NCBI GenBank assembly: GCA_015680685.1
Contig: MNCI01002118.1
Location: forward strand, 471,852 to 511,556
Reading direction: 5' to 3'
Source of the DNA: Gnetum montanum
Taxonomy: Eukaryota > Streptophyta > Gnetopsida > Gnetales > Gnetaceae
DNA length: 39,705 nt
Positions 30,094 through 39,705 of this stretch are shown here, one piece after another. Each line of letters starts with the position of its first letter. Within the stretch, counting starts at the first letter, position 1. The translations under genes were made by a program, and so were the position numbers. The notes under the pieces were generated by a model. The model saw nothing but the letters and a program-made list of their open reading frames with translations. It was not told the DNA's origin and did not search any database.

Positions 30094-30711
30094 TGCCAGT
30101 GCCTCCCCCAATATCCTGACCAATTCTGATTATTGAAGCTCCATCCTTAGTTTTCTTTAGAGCTAGAACTTCATCAATGGAGAGATCCATGGCGGACAGA
30201 GAATGCGTCCATCTTGTGCTCTCCCTGCCCTACAAATCAAAACAGTCCTTGCAGTCATCAAATGCTTTCTGGTACTTTCTGTTCATCAAACAGGTGTAGT
30301 TCTTGCAGGAATAGGCACTCCAAAGAATGCTAGAATCTGGTGGAATGTTTCCAGAGGCTCCACGGATATGGATCTGGCTCCCTGTAATTTTTTGGGATCA
30401 GCTGCTAAGCATCAGCCTCTGAGCACTAACTTCATCATCAGGACACAGTCCTCCAGGGGAGTAATTCATGTAATTCTGAATTTCATCCTTTAAGAATTTG
30501 CTGGCGATGCCAATGGAACGGAAAATGGTGTCAGATCCTGATCCACGCTTCGATCCTGTTCTGATCTATGAATGGTGTCAGATCCTGATCCACGCTTCGA
30601 TCCTGTTCTGATCCGCGCATGGTTTCTGTCTTCAGCTAGAATGCTGGATCTGCATCTGCGCAGAACTCGAGCCGTCCTCCTACTGCTGCTCTGTGCACTG
30701 TTATTACGCAT
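30090..30711 (-). pseudogene. SAM-dependent methyltransferase fragment (plant At1g29790-like)
   Basis: Minus strand from ATG 30711. A basic N-terminus leads to KDEIQNYMNYSPGGLCPDDE, then YSCKNYTCLMNRKYQKAFDD and CKDCFDL, MDLSIDEVLALKK, and the SAM-binding motif I, IRIGQDIGGGTGT (about 30094-30121). This order matches a plant methyltransferase-like family I know from Arabidopsis At1g29790. Defects: a 47-bp tandem duplication that shifts frame (30524-30617), stops in LMLSS*SQK and FDL*GRE, and loss of everything after motif I. It cannot make an active enzyme. Confidence 0.65.
30524..30617. repeat. 47-bp tandem duplication, two copies
   Basis: Units 30524-30570 and 30571-30617 (AATGGTGTCAGATCCTGATC...) differ only at the end (TCTATG versus TCCGCG). 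47 is not a multiple of three, and skipping one unit on the minus strand brings the two methyltransferase frames into line. Confidence 0.95.
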
Positions 30712-30770
30712 TATCTATGTATTTATAAGAATGCAAAGGATGCAACCTTTGATAACATGTTAGGGTTATG

Positions 30771-30960
30771 CACAAAGTTGCGTTACCCAAATGGCCTGTC
30801 TCCACATCAGTGTTGTGCACAAATTACACATCAGTGTTGTGCACAAAGTTGCGTTACATGATGCACAAAGTTTGCGTTACCGAAATAGCCTATCTGGAAT
30901 TTTACACGTCAGCATTACACATCAGTGTTATTCACAAAGTTGCGTTACCGAAATGGGCCA
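30771..30960 (+). repeat. Cluster of interleaved short repeats
   Basis: CACAAAGTTGCGTTAC occurs at 30771, 30842 and 30933, and with one extra T at 30864. Three copies continue into C(C/G)AAAT-GCC variants. Between them ACACATCAGTGTTGTGCACA-like units occur three times, plus an ACACGTCAGCATTACACATC variant. The array lies between the methyltransferase fragment and the LINE junction. Confidence 0.88.
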
Positions 30961-30978
30961 TGAAAAAGTCAACGAAGG

Positions 30979-33900
30979 AGCTTTGGACTTTGTAATATTT
31001 ATGCTCCTAATAATTTGAAAGATCAATCAAAGGTTTGGAAATATCTTCTATCTCTACCTAAGGTTACTTGGATTATTGGAGATGATTTCAATATAGATGA
31101 AATCCATTTAGATCAATTTGGTGAACTTTTTTCTAATATGTCTATTTAAGAAAAAGAAAATTGATGCAATTTTAAAGAAAAATATTTTCTTTCTGATGTT
31201 AGCTCTTCATTCTCACTTCACTCAAATGAGAAGCATTATATTTTATATAATTATAAGCAAGAAAATGATAGAATTTATTATTGCCTTGATAGATTTTACA
31301 TCTCTAATGTTTTCTTTTGGAAGCCTACAAGGAAAGTAGAAGTGCATATAAATGCTACTTTGACATACCATTTTCCTATTAGCACTTTTCTCTTTGGAAT
31401 TAATTCTTTCTCCTTTCAAAAGCATAAGCTTTTTTGTATGAATGCTAATATGCTCTCAAGACAAAGAAAATTGATGTGATTTTAAAGAAAAATATTCTCT
31501 TTCTAATGTTAGCTCTTTATTCCCATATCATTCAAATGAGAAGTATTATGGTTGTAATTATTTGTCAAAAAAATGATAGAATTTATTATCAACTTGATAG
31601 ATTTTACATCTCTAATGTTTTCTTTTGGAAACCTACAAGGAAAGTAGAAATGTATACAAATGCTACTTTGTCATACCATTTTCTTGTTAGCATTTTTCTC
31701 TGTGGAATTAATTCTTCCTCCTTTCAAACACATAAGCTTTTTTGTACGAATGCTAAAATGCTCTCAAGAAAAAGAAGAAAAAATATGTTAAACTCTTTAT
31801 GAAATGCAAAAGGAAAGAAAAGAAAAGAAAAAAAAACTACTAGTAATACTAGTTGGATTGATCGATGCTAGCAAACTACTTGTAGAATCAACCATTATGC
31901 TGGATAACTTGAAAAGCAATTTGCTAAGTGTTAAGTTGAAGAAGATCTTGCAAAATTTGTCAAGCAAATGCAAATTTTTGAAAACCAAAATCTTAAGATT
32001 CAAAAATTCTTAGCTAAACCTCATTTAGTTAAATAATGTTAGGATATTTTTGAAGTTAAAAGTGCTCTTACTAAAAGTTACATGTATTGGTTAAAAATTG
32101 AAGATGAATCTTGCAAGGAGTTTTTTAAAAATTCTAAAAGGAAAGAATCAAGATTGGGCATAGCCATTACTTTAAGTGATGGTAAGAAGCTTGTTTCTCA
32201 AGTTATAAGACCTAGGTCCAAACCTAAGCATAATCATTCAAAAGATATTAGGCTTCCACTCATCTACTGCCCTCCTAGGACCTTCCCTTGGTGAGATGAG
32301 CATTGAACCTCTAGGTGATGATCCTTTTTTTTTTTTAAGGAAGCATTCAAGTACATAAACTGGAATCGCTTTATATAACTAATTCCATCATGACAAATCT
32401 TATGATTATTAATAAGTTTTTAGCAAATAATTTTTCTTCTCTTTTTTTTTAGCAAGGAACTCTTCCAAGCCTTTCATATGCAAATTTTTCATCTTATAAC
32501 AAAAACTCATCAATGTATTTTTGAAGCAAAAATTACAATAAAAGAAATCAAAGTAGGACCTTTTTTTTTAGCACATGATAAGGCTTTAGGATTTGATGAT
32601 TTTCCAAATGAATTTTTTAAAAAGTATTGGAACATCATTAAAAATTATATGTTCCATGTTTTCAAAGTAGTCATTAAAAAGTTTTTTGGTAAAAATATTA
32701 ATAAAGTACAATTCAACTTCTTCTTAAGAATGCAAATCTTCAACATATTGGTAATTAGAGACTTATTACTCCTTTTAACAACACTTATAAAGTTTTAGTT
32801 AAATACATTGCTTGTCAAATTTAGAAGGTTATAAAAGATATCATTAGACCTGAGTAGGCTGGTTTTGTTAAAATAAGGCATTTTAAATAATGTTATTATA
32901 GCTTGGAAGGGAATGCAATGGACTTCTAATAATAACCAAAACATTACTTTTATTAAGTTAGATTATGCTAAAGCTTATGATAAGATTGAATGAAATTTTG
33001 TTATTTCATCTCTATAAACTAAGATTTTGTAACTATTTTATTCATCTTGTCTATACCATTCTCCCTAATGCTAATGCTCAAGTTGCTACTAATTTTGCAT
33101 CAAGTTCCTCATTTTTCTTCAATGGTTAGTTCATCAAGGTTGTCCTTCAACTCTCCTTTTTCTTATTATTGTTGCCAACTTTCTTTTACATAATTTACAA
33201 AGAAATATCATTAAGGGAATTTCAATTGATAATCAAGGTATACAATTGATTAATATGCACTTTGCAAATGATTTTTTTTTAATAATTAACAATTCTTTGC
33301 AACATATCAATACTTTTTTAGGTAAAGTGAAAAATTATTGCATGTTATCTAGCTTTTGTATTAATTGGCAAAAATCTATTGTTTGTTGTAATTGTAATAT
33401 TAATGAATGACTTACTCTTAAGCCTTAGATAATTTTGCAAAAAGATTCTCTTCAAAATTTTAGGGATACCTTTTTCTTGTAAACCTAATCTTACTATTTT
33501 CTGAAATTATGTGGTTGATGAAATTCAAAAGTTTGATAAATAAAAAGAAAAACAATCACCGTTACTAGCAAATTTATAAATGCTTCAATAAACTCATGTT
33601 TATTACTCAAAATCTTAAGCTCTTTTTAAAATTTCTTATGATAAAATTGATCATATCATACGTCAATTGCTTTGGTCTACTTAGTAACATAGAAAAGGCT
33701 TTTCTGGAGTTGCGATATTTGCACTAATAGTGAAAAAGATAGAGAACTTGGCCTCATTAATTATAATAACTAGGGTATTTCTCTTGCAATAAAATGAATT
33801 GTAAAATGTACTAATGAAAATGATATTTGGGTGCTCCTTTTAAGAAATAGACTTATGTATAGAAAACCTGAGAATGATAATAATTGATCTTCTTATAACT

Positions 33901-34450
33901 TTCTTCACTAACTTCTTTTTCCTCATGCCATTTTATTCTTAGTTCTTTAGTTCTTAAACAAATGTGGAAGACATGGTGCAAACTTAACAAGTATTGGAAT
34001 TATAATTATATTATAATTTCAAAAGATATGCTTAAGAAAAGAAGCTTATGATCGCTTTCTTTTGATAAAGGAGCAAATTTAGTATCATTGGAGTTTTTTG
34101 TCTACATATGCATGATACATGGATTGCATGAAATAAAAATTCTAACCTCTATGGTTTGAATAAAAAGAGAAAAAAGAATTTTGAAAATTTCATTTTTAAT
34201 GTTAAGAAGTTATTTAAAGTTGACAATAGTTTGTATCACACTTTCCTAGATATTTTTTTAAAAGATGATAGATCTATTTTGACTTTTAAATCCAAAGTTT
34301 CTTACAAGATTTTTAAAAACAATGATTTTATTCCTAACAATTTGAAAGAGGAAAATAAAAAACATTTGGAGAACTCCTTCCTTTCCTAAAATTCATATTG
34401 TTTTTATGGTGTTCTTCAACAATGTGTTCCTATCAACACTCATCTTAAGC
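30979..34450 (+). pseudogene. LINE (L1-type) ORF2: rest of endonuclease, RT, zf-RVT
   Basis: Resumes the endonuclease with SFGLCNIYAPNNLK, VTWIIGDDFNID (usually GGDFN) and later YYQLDRFYISNVFFWKP. The RT follows: FDDFPNEFFKKYWNI near 32590, a PISL...TYKVLVKYIAC-like block near 32790, RPE*AGFV, IKLDYAKAYDKIE (32953), GCPLAPLLF-like near 33140, and FANDF (33262) where FADDF is expected, so one catalytic Asp is Asn. A zf-RVT-like section (SYKIFKNNDF) lies near 34300. There are many stops and frameshifts. This is the continuation of the LINE starting at 24967. Confidence 0.8.
31151..31770. repeat. 310-bp tandem duplication inside the LINE endonuclease
   Basis: Copies 31151-31460 and 31461-31770 both run from AAAGAAAATTGATG to AATGCTAA(T/A)ATGCTCTCAAG. 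They are about 90 percent identical by eye, so the duplication is old, though it postdates or accompanied the death of the LINE. Confidence 0.92.
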
Positions 34451-34769
34451 ATATGAAAATTTAAAAATAAATACTTTTCAAGTATGAAATATTAATAAGG
34501 TTTTTGCTTATATCCTATAAATTATAAGCTTAACGATACTTGAAAAATTGTCTATCGTACATATGGTTAATTTCACATTATAGAACCCCTCTATGTCAAA
34601 CCATTGATAAATTTGTATGCATAGATTTTAAAATTAAAGCATTAGCTAATAAGGTGATAATTCATTAATAAATTATGAGTGGTTTCCAACTATACTACAA
34701 TGAGCCCAACATCAATTAAGCAAATTGGTAACATCTCTTTTATAAAAATATCCACATTACATTAGTGGA

Positions 34770-36343
34770 GGGTGCCATGTTGGGTGTTGAAAAGGTCAAA
34801 AAATATAAATACAATCTAGCAAAAATGAAAAATAAAAAATGTATCATGTTAAATGCATTAGGAATGTAAACAATAAAATTTTGGATAGGGAAAAAAGTTA
34901 TTTTCAAAAATTATTAAATGAAGAATTTCCAAAATAGGATGTTTAAGAAAAAGAACCAAATTTTGATATGGTTAATATATTTTCCTTCTTTGAGATGAAA
35001 ATAAGCTTATCTAAGATAAAAAACAATTATAAACCAAATACCATTCCAATTCTTATGGATAATTTAATTATTTAATAACATTTGGAAGGATAGAGAAATG
35101 TTTAAAAGTTGAAGAAATGGTACTATTGTTCCCATGTAGTAGAACAAAGGAGATGTGCAAAATTATACAATTTAAATATGATCAAGCTTATAACTTTGGG
35201 AGACTCATAAAACATCTTAAACTTGAATCAACAATATTAAGAAGCCAAGTTGACTTTCTGCTAAGGCAATCTATTATCAAGGCTATTTTCTTAATATCAC
35301 AACTAATGGAGAAAAAACCATAAAGAAAATTTACATATGACCTTTAATGACTTGGGAAAAACATATGATAAAATGCCTAGAGATATTGTTTGGTGAGCCT
35401 TACAAAGAAAAAACACCTTAACAAATATATTAAAGAGATTTAAGATATGCATAAACAAATTAGTACTAGAATTAGAATAGCTCACTAATGTACTAGTCAT
35501 ATAAGCTTATAGCAAGGGTTGGCACTTAATCCTAATTTGTTTACTATTGTTATGTACGCTATTTGTAAATAATATTGTATTGGTAGATACATCTTGAGCA
35601 AATATTGCTTTGAAAATTAAAAAAACAAAAATATGCTCTAAAATTAAAATAAAAACTCAAAAGGTAGAAGTAAGACATAATACATAGAATGTAATTTCAA
35701 AAAAAGTATAAATAATGATGAAATTGATAAGCATATAAGAAATAGGATTGAGATAAGATAATGAAAATGATGATAAGCTACTATTGTTTTATGCAATAAA
35801 AGAATACCAATAAAAAATTAAAAGAGAAATTTTACTAGAAAATAATTAACCTTGATATTTTATTTGGTGTTAAATGGTAAGAAAGAAACATGAAAAAAAA
35901 TCAATGTGATAAAATTGCAATTTTTAGATGGATTGTGTATATTACAAGAAGATATAAATTGTATAATATAGACATTGAATGAAGGTGTGGAGTGACATCT
36001 ACTTTTAGATAAGCTACAAGAATGACCTCTTAGATAGTTTGATCATATCCAAAGAAGATTAAACAATGAGTTAGATTTAAAAAAATATTGCTCCATTATA
36101 GTACCAAGAAAGCCTAAAAGTAAACAAAGCAAGAGAAAGACAAAGTCAACGACAAAGTAAAAACAATTAAAGATGGTAACTAAAGTATCTATTTCTTCCT
36201 AAAGGGAAAGACCAATAAAAAAATCCCTCCAAGAAAGCCCAAAAGTAAACAAAGCAAGAGAAAGACAAAGTAAAAACAATTAAAGATGGTATCTAAAGTA
36301 TCTATTTCTTCCTAAAGGGAAAGACCAATAAAAAAATCCCTCA
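34770..36343 (+). pseudogene. RTE-clade LINE remnant (RT to C-terminus)
   Basis: Through stops: SYFQKLLNEEFPK near 34890, SKIKNNYKPNTIPI near 35010, then an open part 35117-35323 (RTKEMCKIIQFKYDQAYN, RLIKHLKLESTILRSQ) and DLGKTYDKMPRDIVW (35349), KYIKEI*DMHKQISTRIRIA, and the C-terminal FRWIVYITRRYKLYN with FDHIQRRL near 36045. These parallel the plant RTE order (VPI.KNKGD.Q.C.NYRGI.L, WERVIE.RLR, DLEKAYDKVPRE..W, LRW..G.TR.D+.RN, RWFGHVQRR). The FADD box is not recognisable. Non-functional. Confidence 0.75.
36104..36342. repeat. 125-bp tandem duplication at the RTE tail
   Basis: Unit 1 is 36104-36228 and unit 2 is 36229-36342, starting CCAAGAAAGCC(T/C)(A)AAAGTAAA. Unit 2 lacks TCAACGACAAAG. 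Otherwise nearly identical, so clearly younger than the LINE decay. Confidence 0.92.
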
Positions 36344-37439
36344 TGTAATGAATTCCATGTTGTTAGGAATGAATTCTTCCTTCAAATACCTTAACAATAC
36401 CAAAACTCAAGGATTTTATTATCTCACCAACATGTTTTCTTTCATTATGAAGAAGCACCCTTGATTTAAAGCTCCTACCGATTTGAAGCTCCTTCACATA
36501 GCAAAAGTCCTCCTCCCAACAAAATGAGGCCTGCTATTTGCCAAAATGTTTGAATGATGCCTTGGCTTTTCATTGTAAAAAGCTAGAGTTATGAACACAG
36601 CAAAATTACCTGCAAAAGCTTTTGTACATGTTCAAGTTTTGTTTTTACCATAAAACCAAACGCACCAGAGGTTCATCTATTCGGGAGAAGCACCGCAATT
36701 AGCAATAAGCATCAAGTGGAGCAAGACCTGTCATACCTACGCGAAGAATTTAGATAGGGTTCTTTATGTACTACAATCCATTGAAACTCCAAAATGTATA
36801 GATATATATATAGATGGGAATCCATTTTACATGAAAGCATAATTTTTGCAATTATCCATGAACGTATAATATTAAGCCACTGATAAATGATAAGAATCTG
36901 GTATGCATACAGTAACACTGCAATTGATAAGGATACTATTTGGTATAGCTTTAACTTCTTTAATTTTGCAAAGGAAATCACAAGAGATATCGTGATCCAT
37001 GCTTGCATAATGTACCAATATTTTTTAAAATATTTAGCCCAAGACATAATAGCAAGCCATGAACTGTTCCTAAGATTAATCATCTCTACCATCATTTTAC
37101 AAATTAAATGTTGACTCCATAAATAACGTTGCCGTTTTGCGCTTCTGCATCAAGGAAATCTCTATACATACCTTTGCTTACAAAATGATACTACTAACTA
37201 GATGCTGGATGTATAAACAACTGTGTCCTTTCATTCCTGCATACCAAACAAACCATTATGTTACTAGAAGTTAGGAAAAACATCGTTCTTACGGGACATG
37301 AAATAAGTTTTAATTTTCCCCACAAAGTTATTCAGCGTAAAAACTAGAAAATTTAGAGTTAATAATTCAATGTCATTATATGATAAGATGGTATCCTAGG
37401 TAATTTGAAGAAAAATTCTCATTGGTATATATGATTTTC
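36344..37439. other. No recognisable gene; possibly BUB3 intron or downstream sequence
   Basis: The minus-strand open stretch 36712-37095 is hydrophobic and has no motif. Part of 36450-36780 is less AT-rich than its surroundings and could be untranslated sequence of the BUB3 gene; this is only a possibility. Confidence 0.35.
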
Positions 37440-37830
37440 AAATTAAACATTTATGCGATGTAACCTTAATTCTTAGATGGATGCTGAATGTTACAAAAAG
37501 ATATAAATTGCATAATACATACATTACACCAAGACTTGGAGTGGCTTCTATTTCAAATAAGCTATAGGAATGGTGTTTTAGATGGTTTGGTCATGTTCAG
37601 AGAAAGTTAGATAATGAGTCTATCAAAAAAAGGTTGTCACATCACAATTCCAAAAAAGCTCCAAAAAGAAGACAAAAAAAGACACGAGGAAAAATGATTG
37701 CAGATGATATGAAGAAATTGCAAATAGATAAAAAATCTAGCTTTTAATAAAGGCAGATGGCAAACCAGAACTCATTTAACTAAACCTATTTTGCTGGGAT
37801 AAGGCTACCATAATGATGAGGATGTAATGT
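37440..37830 (+). pseudogene. 3' end of a second RTE-clade LINE
   Basis: Reads ILRWMLNVTKRYKLHNTYI, then TPRLGVASISNKL*EWCF, RWFGHVQRKLDNES, KKAPKRRQKKTRGKMIADDM and finally KGRWQTRTHLTKPILLG. This is the conserved RTE C-terminus (LRWM.NVTR.D+.RN, RWFGHVQRR, RGRPKKTW...DM, W..R.H.ADP..LG). It ends in ATGATGAGGATG, like the short TGA-type repeats at RTE 3' ends. It is less damaged than the copy at 34770-36343. Confidence 0.78.
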
Positions 37831-38848
37831 AACCTGAATATTCCCTGGTTAATCACCAATATACAAAGAAATTCCAATATGGTAAAATTTCTAACTTTGC
37901 TAAAAAGTTGCATATGTGCCTTGTCAGTATGTTTTGAAACTTCTTTTATCATTTCTCTGTATAATATGTCATTTAAAATCATGTCCTCTCAGCTTTTTAG
38001 AAATTTATAAAATGTTATACAAATTAAACATCCCTATGCATGGTATCGTCTTACATAATTCCTTTGAAGTATGTTAAGAGTTTGAAACAATATTAGAAAG
38101 TTTTATTTAGTTATCTGATAAAACGTCTCAATATATATCGAGCTCAGGCAAAGAGTACGTACAGTATTATGATTCCTTGTTTTATTATGATACTTGTCTA
38201 CATCTGCCATATAGCAGATTCAATGTTGCTAACCATTCTCTGCATCATGATTTATCTTGGCACTACCAATGAATTAAAATTTTGAGATTTCACTTCTAAT
38301 CTCAGTTTGATGTCTGAATTTTCACCTCAGCTTCCATGTATGTATTCAACATATAGAAGAGTATCCAAACTTTTATATTACACACACCACTCTTCTTGTC
38401 AATCTGATTTTCCCTTTCATAATGCAGTTAATCATGTTATCGTCGTTTTCCTATTTGGCAAGATCTCATACCAGTGCAACTCTTCTGTGGGTATACTAAA
38501 TGTTCTGTTTCTCTTCTATAGTCAATATTCAATTTCAAATTCAACGTCATTTCTTCAAAGAAAATTGCAACCCTGCTTCTTGCTCAACAGAACGGGTAAT
38601 ATCTCTAATTAGAAATTTCTAATCCGATTGAAATCTATTCCGACAAGCTAATCTCTTGGGCACTACAACCTGTAGCATGTGAAAAGAAAATTATCAACTT
38701 TTGATACCCTTTATGAGGCTGGCTCTAAAACCTAAAATAAAAGCACTTCAAGCTTCAAACCGATAGCATATATAATAGTACCTAAAACATAAAAAATGAA
38801 ATAACTAACAAAAAATTGAAAACTAAAAATTCTGGAAAGCTAACTTAC
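37831..38848. other. Intron-like sequence beside the BUB3 exon
   Basis: AT-rich, no domain recognised; the open stretch 38307-38612 lacks any motif. The next BUB3 exon expected on the minus strand was not found here. Confidence 0.4.
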
Positions 38849-38949
38849 CCTTTCTCACGTTCTTGGTACACATAGCTTGATGCAACAACTAATAATGACC
38901 CATCTCTGTTGTACGACAAAGCTGAAACACTTGCAGGGTATTTGGGGTA
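38849..38949 (-). CDS. BUB3: Internal exon of BUB3 (mitotic checkpoint WD40 protein)
   Basis: A 101-bp minus-strand exon encoding [20 protein letters not shown] and [14 protein letters not shown]. It matches the late WD40 segment of plant BUB3 (KYPTSISALSFSRDG.LLAVASSYT+E.GEK). Both splice signals are present: ...ACTTCCAG before the exon and GTAAGTTAG after it. No damage is seen. BUB3 acts at kinetochores in the spindle checkpoint. The related RAE1 is less likely because the SSYxxxxGEK stretch fits BUB3 better. Neighbouring exons are not recognisable within the window, so flanking introns are large and hold LINE debris. Confidence 0.8.
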
Positions 38950-39180
38950 CTGGAAGTATAAATAAAAATTACAAAATAAATTCAACGGTAAAAAAATAAA
39001 GTTCATTACAAACTTCTTAAAGCAATGCAAAACAAGAAATATAACCATAAATTATAATGGATACACTTTTCAATGATCACAGTTCACGTCCGTGAATGTT
39101 CCCATCAAGTCACTAATGTAATTCACAACTATCTGATGATCTAAACAGCACAGCACTAAGTTTTATCATTAATAAACTCT

Positions 39181-39199
39181 TTTATTATTATTATTATTA
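39181..39199. repeat. TTA-type microsatellite
   Basis: Six TTA/ATT iterations. Confidence 0.9.
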
Positions 39200-39399
39200 G
39201 GCGATGGATGCCCGGTCATGTTCCTCGGTTGCTCTCTAAAAACTTTAGTATAATTATTCAATTCCAATGAATGCCTGGTGCAAATCTCCAATGTCTTATA
39301 AAAATTATTAATTTCATGAGAGAGTTATCTATCATTAAGTTTGTTCATTGAATTTGTAAGGACAATCATAGTAGTCATCATATAGCCGATAATAAAGAC

Positions 39400-39705
39400 A
39401 GCTATTATGTAACAACGTTGCCCCAACGTTGCCCGGCACCCCAAGGAATTCACAAAGATCCAACAAATCTGGGGCAGAAGACCTAGGGAATACGCCTCAA
39501 ACAAGCAAGCATCTCACGAGTGCAAGCAAAAGAGAACCAAGCAAACAAGCGCACACACAACCTCGTAGACCACATCGATGAAAAGGGAGACAATGCACCT
39601 ACAAGGGAAGGTACCTCACCCCCAAATCCCTCACGATCTGGTACAAGGTGTCGCATGGCACCGCACCAAAACTATCCAGTCTTGGCTGCCTACATATCTA
39701 CGACC
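39400..39705. other. GC-richer stretch of unknown nature, probably repeat-derived
   Basis: Base composition changes sharply near 39405. ACGTTGCCCC/ACGTTGCCCG is duplicated there. On the minus strand the text resembles an untranslated leader or LTR R/U5 rather than a BUB3 exon. It is cut by the window end. Confidence 0.35.

Larger units (their letters stand above)
26325..30978. other. 4.65-kb segment inserted in the LINE, carrying a SAUR gene and gene fragments
   Basis: The LINE endonuclease breaks off near 26324 and resumes near 30979 with only a few codons missing. AGCTT occurs at both edges (26320-26324 and 30979-30983), a possible 5-bp target duplication that could be chance. The interior has higher GC than its surroundings from about 27640 and contains an intact SAUR gene (minus), pieces of a dioxygenase gene (plus), a UIM-type gene (minus) and a methyltransferase gene (minus), plus several tandem duplications. 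I see no terminal inverted repeats or Helitron ends, so the carrier is unidentified. Confidence 0.6.

Noticed and set aside
26325-30978. Helitron as carrier of the gene-fragment island
   Set aside because: No TC start, CTRR end or 3' hairpin seen at the LINE junctions; left open but not claimed.
36712-37095. 127-codon minus-strand frame near BUB3, considered as the last BUB3 exon or UTR
   Set aside because: No match to the expected BUB3 C-terminus (the RSVNE...KPKPK type); hydrophobic low-complexity product.
38307-38612. 101-codon plus-strand frame
   Set aside because: No motif; lies in intron-like sequence of the BUB3 locus on the opposite strand.

Overview
This looks like nuclear DNA of a seed plant, possibly a gymnosperm. 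It is AT-rich, gene-poor, and filled with old, nested, stop-riddled LTR and non-LTR retrotransposons. The few host-gene traces are plant-type: a SAUR gene, fragments of a 2-oxoglutarate dioxygenase and of a plant methyltransferase-like gene, and an isolated BUB3 exon set in intron-like sequence full of LINE debris. The gymnosperm suggestion is inference from this decay and is not proven.

Layout. Positions 1-525 hold a minus-strand LTR, cut by the window edge, whose U3 carries an array of GATATC palindromes. Positions 526-5500 are decayed repeat sequence with two candidate LTR edges and a broken coiled-coil reading frame (3400-4470). Positions 5775-21770 are a three-level nest. The oldest layer is a minus-strand LTR element with about 1.2-kb LTRs and only about 1.1 kb of apparently non-coding interior. 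A Ty3/gypsy element of Athila/Tat type (8158-19647, complete structure, all genes broken) landed in one of its LTRs, and a 1024-bp solo LTR (19807-20830, TSD TAAGT) landed next to it. The gypsy element has gag, protease, RT, RNase H and integrase. A further coiled-coil reading frame lies between integrase and the 3' LTR, preceded by a stretch resembling the element's own U3 plus a TATA box.

Positions 24370-24680 hold a tRNA-like (SINE-like) repeat pair, followed by a G-quadruplex motif. From about 24950 an L1-type LINE runs rightwards (ORF1 with zinc knuckle, endonuclease, RT, zf-RVT, to about 34450). It is split inside the endonuclease by about 4.65 kb (about 26325-30978) that contains a hairpin and assembly gap, an intact SAUR gene with its TATA box, and fragments of at least three other genes. 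Positions 34770-36343 and 37440-37830 are remains of two RTE-clade LINEs. The minus strand at 38849-38949 carries one well-preserved BUB3 exon with both splice sites.

There is no operon logic here. The only intact coding units I can defend are the SAUR gene and the BUB3 exon. The most unusual points are the LTR-like internal promoter region of the gypsy element, the gene-fragment island inside the LINE, and the exchange of palindromic U3 arrays between LTRs that otherwise share termini and R/U5. All family calls come from reading motifs by eye; no database search was run.
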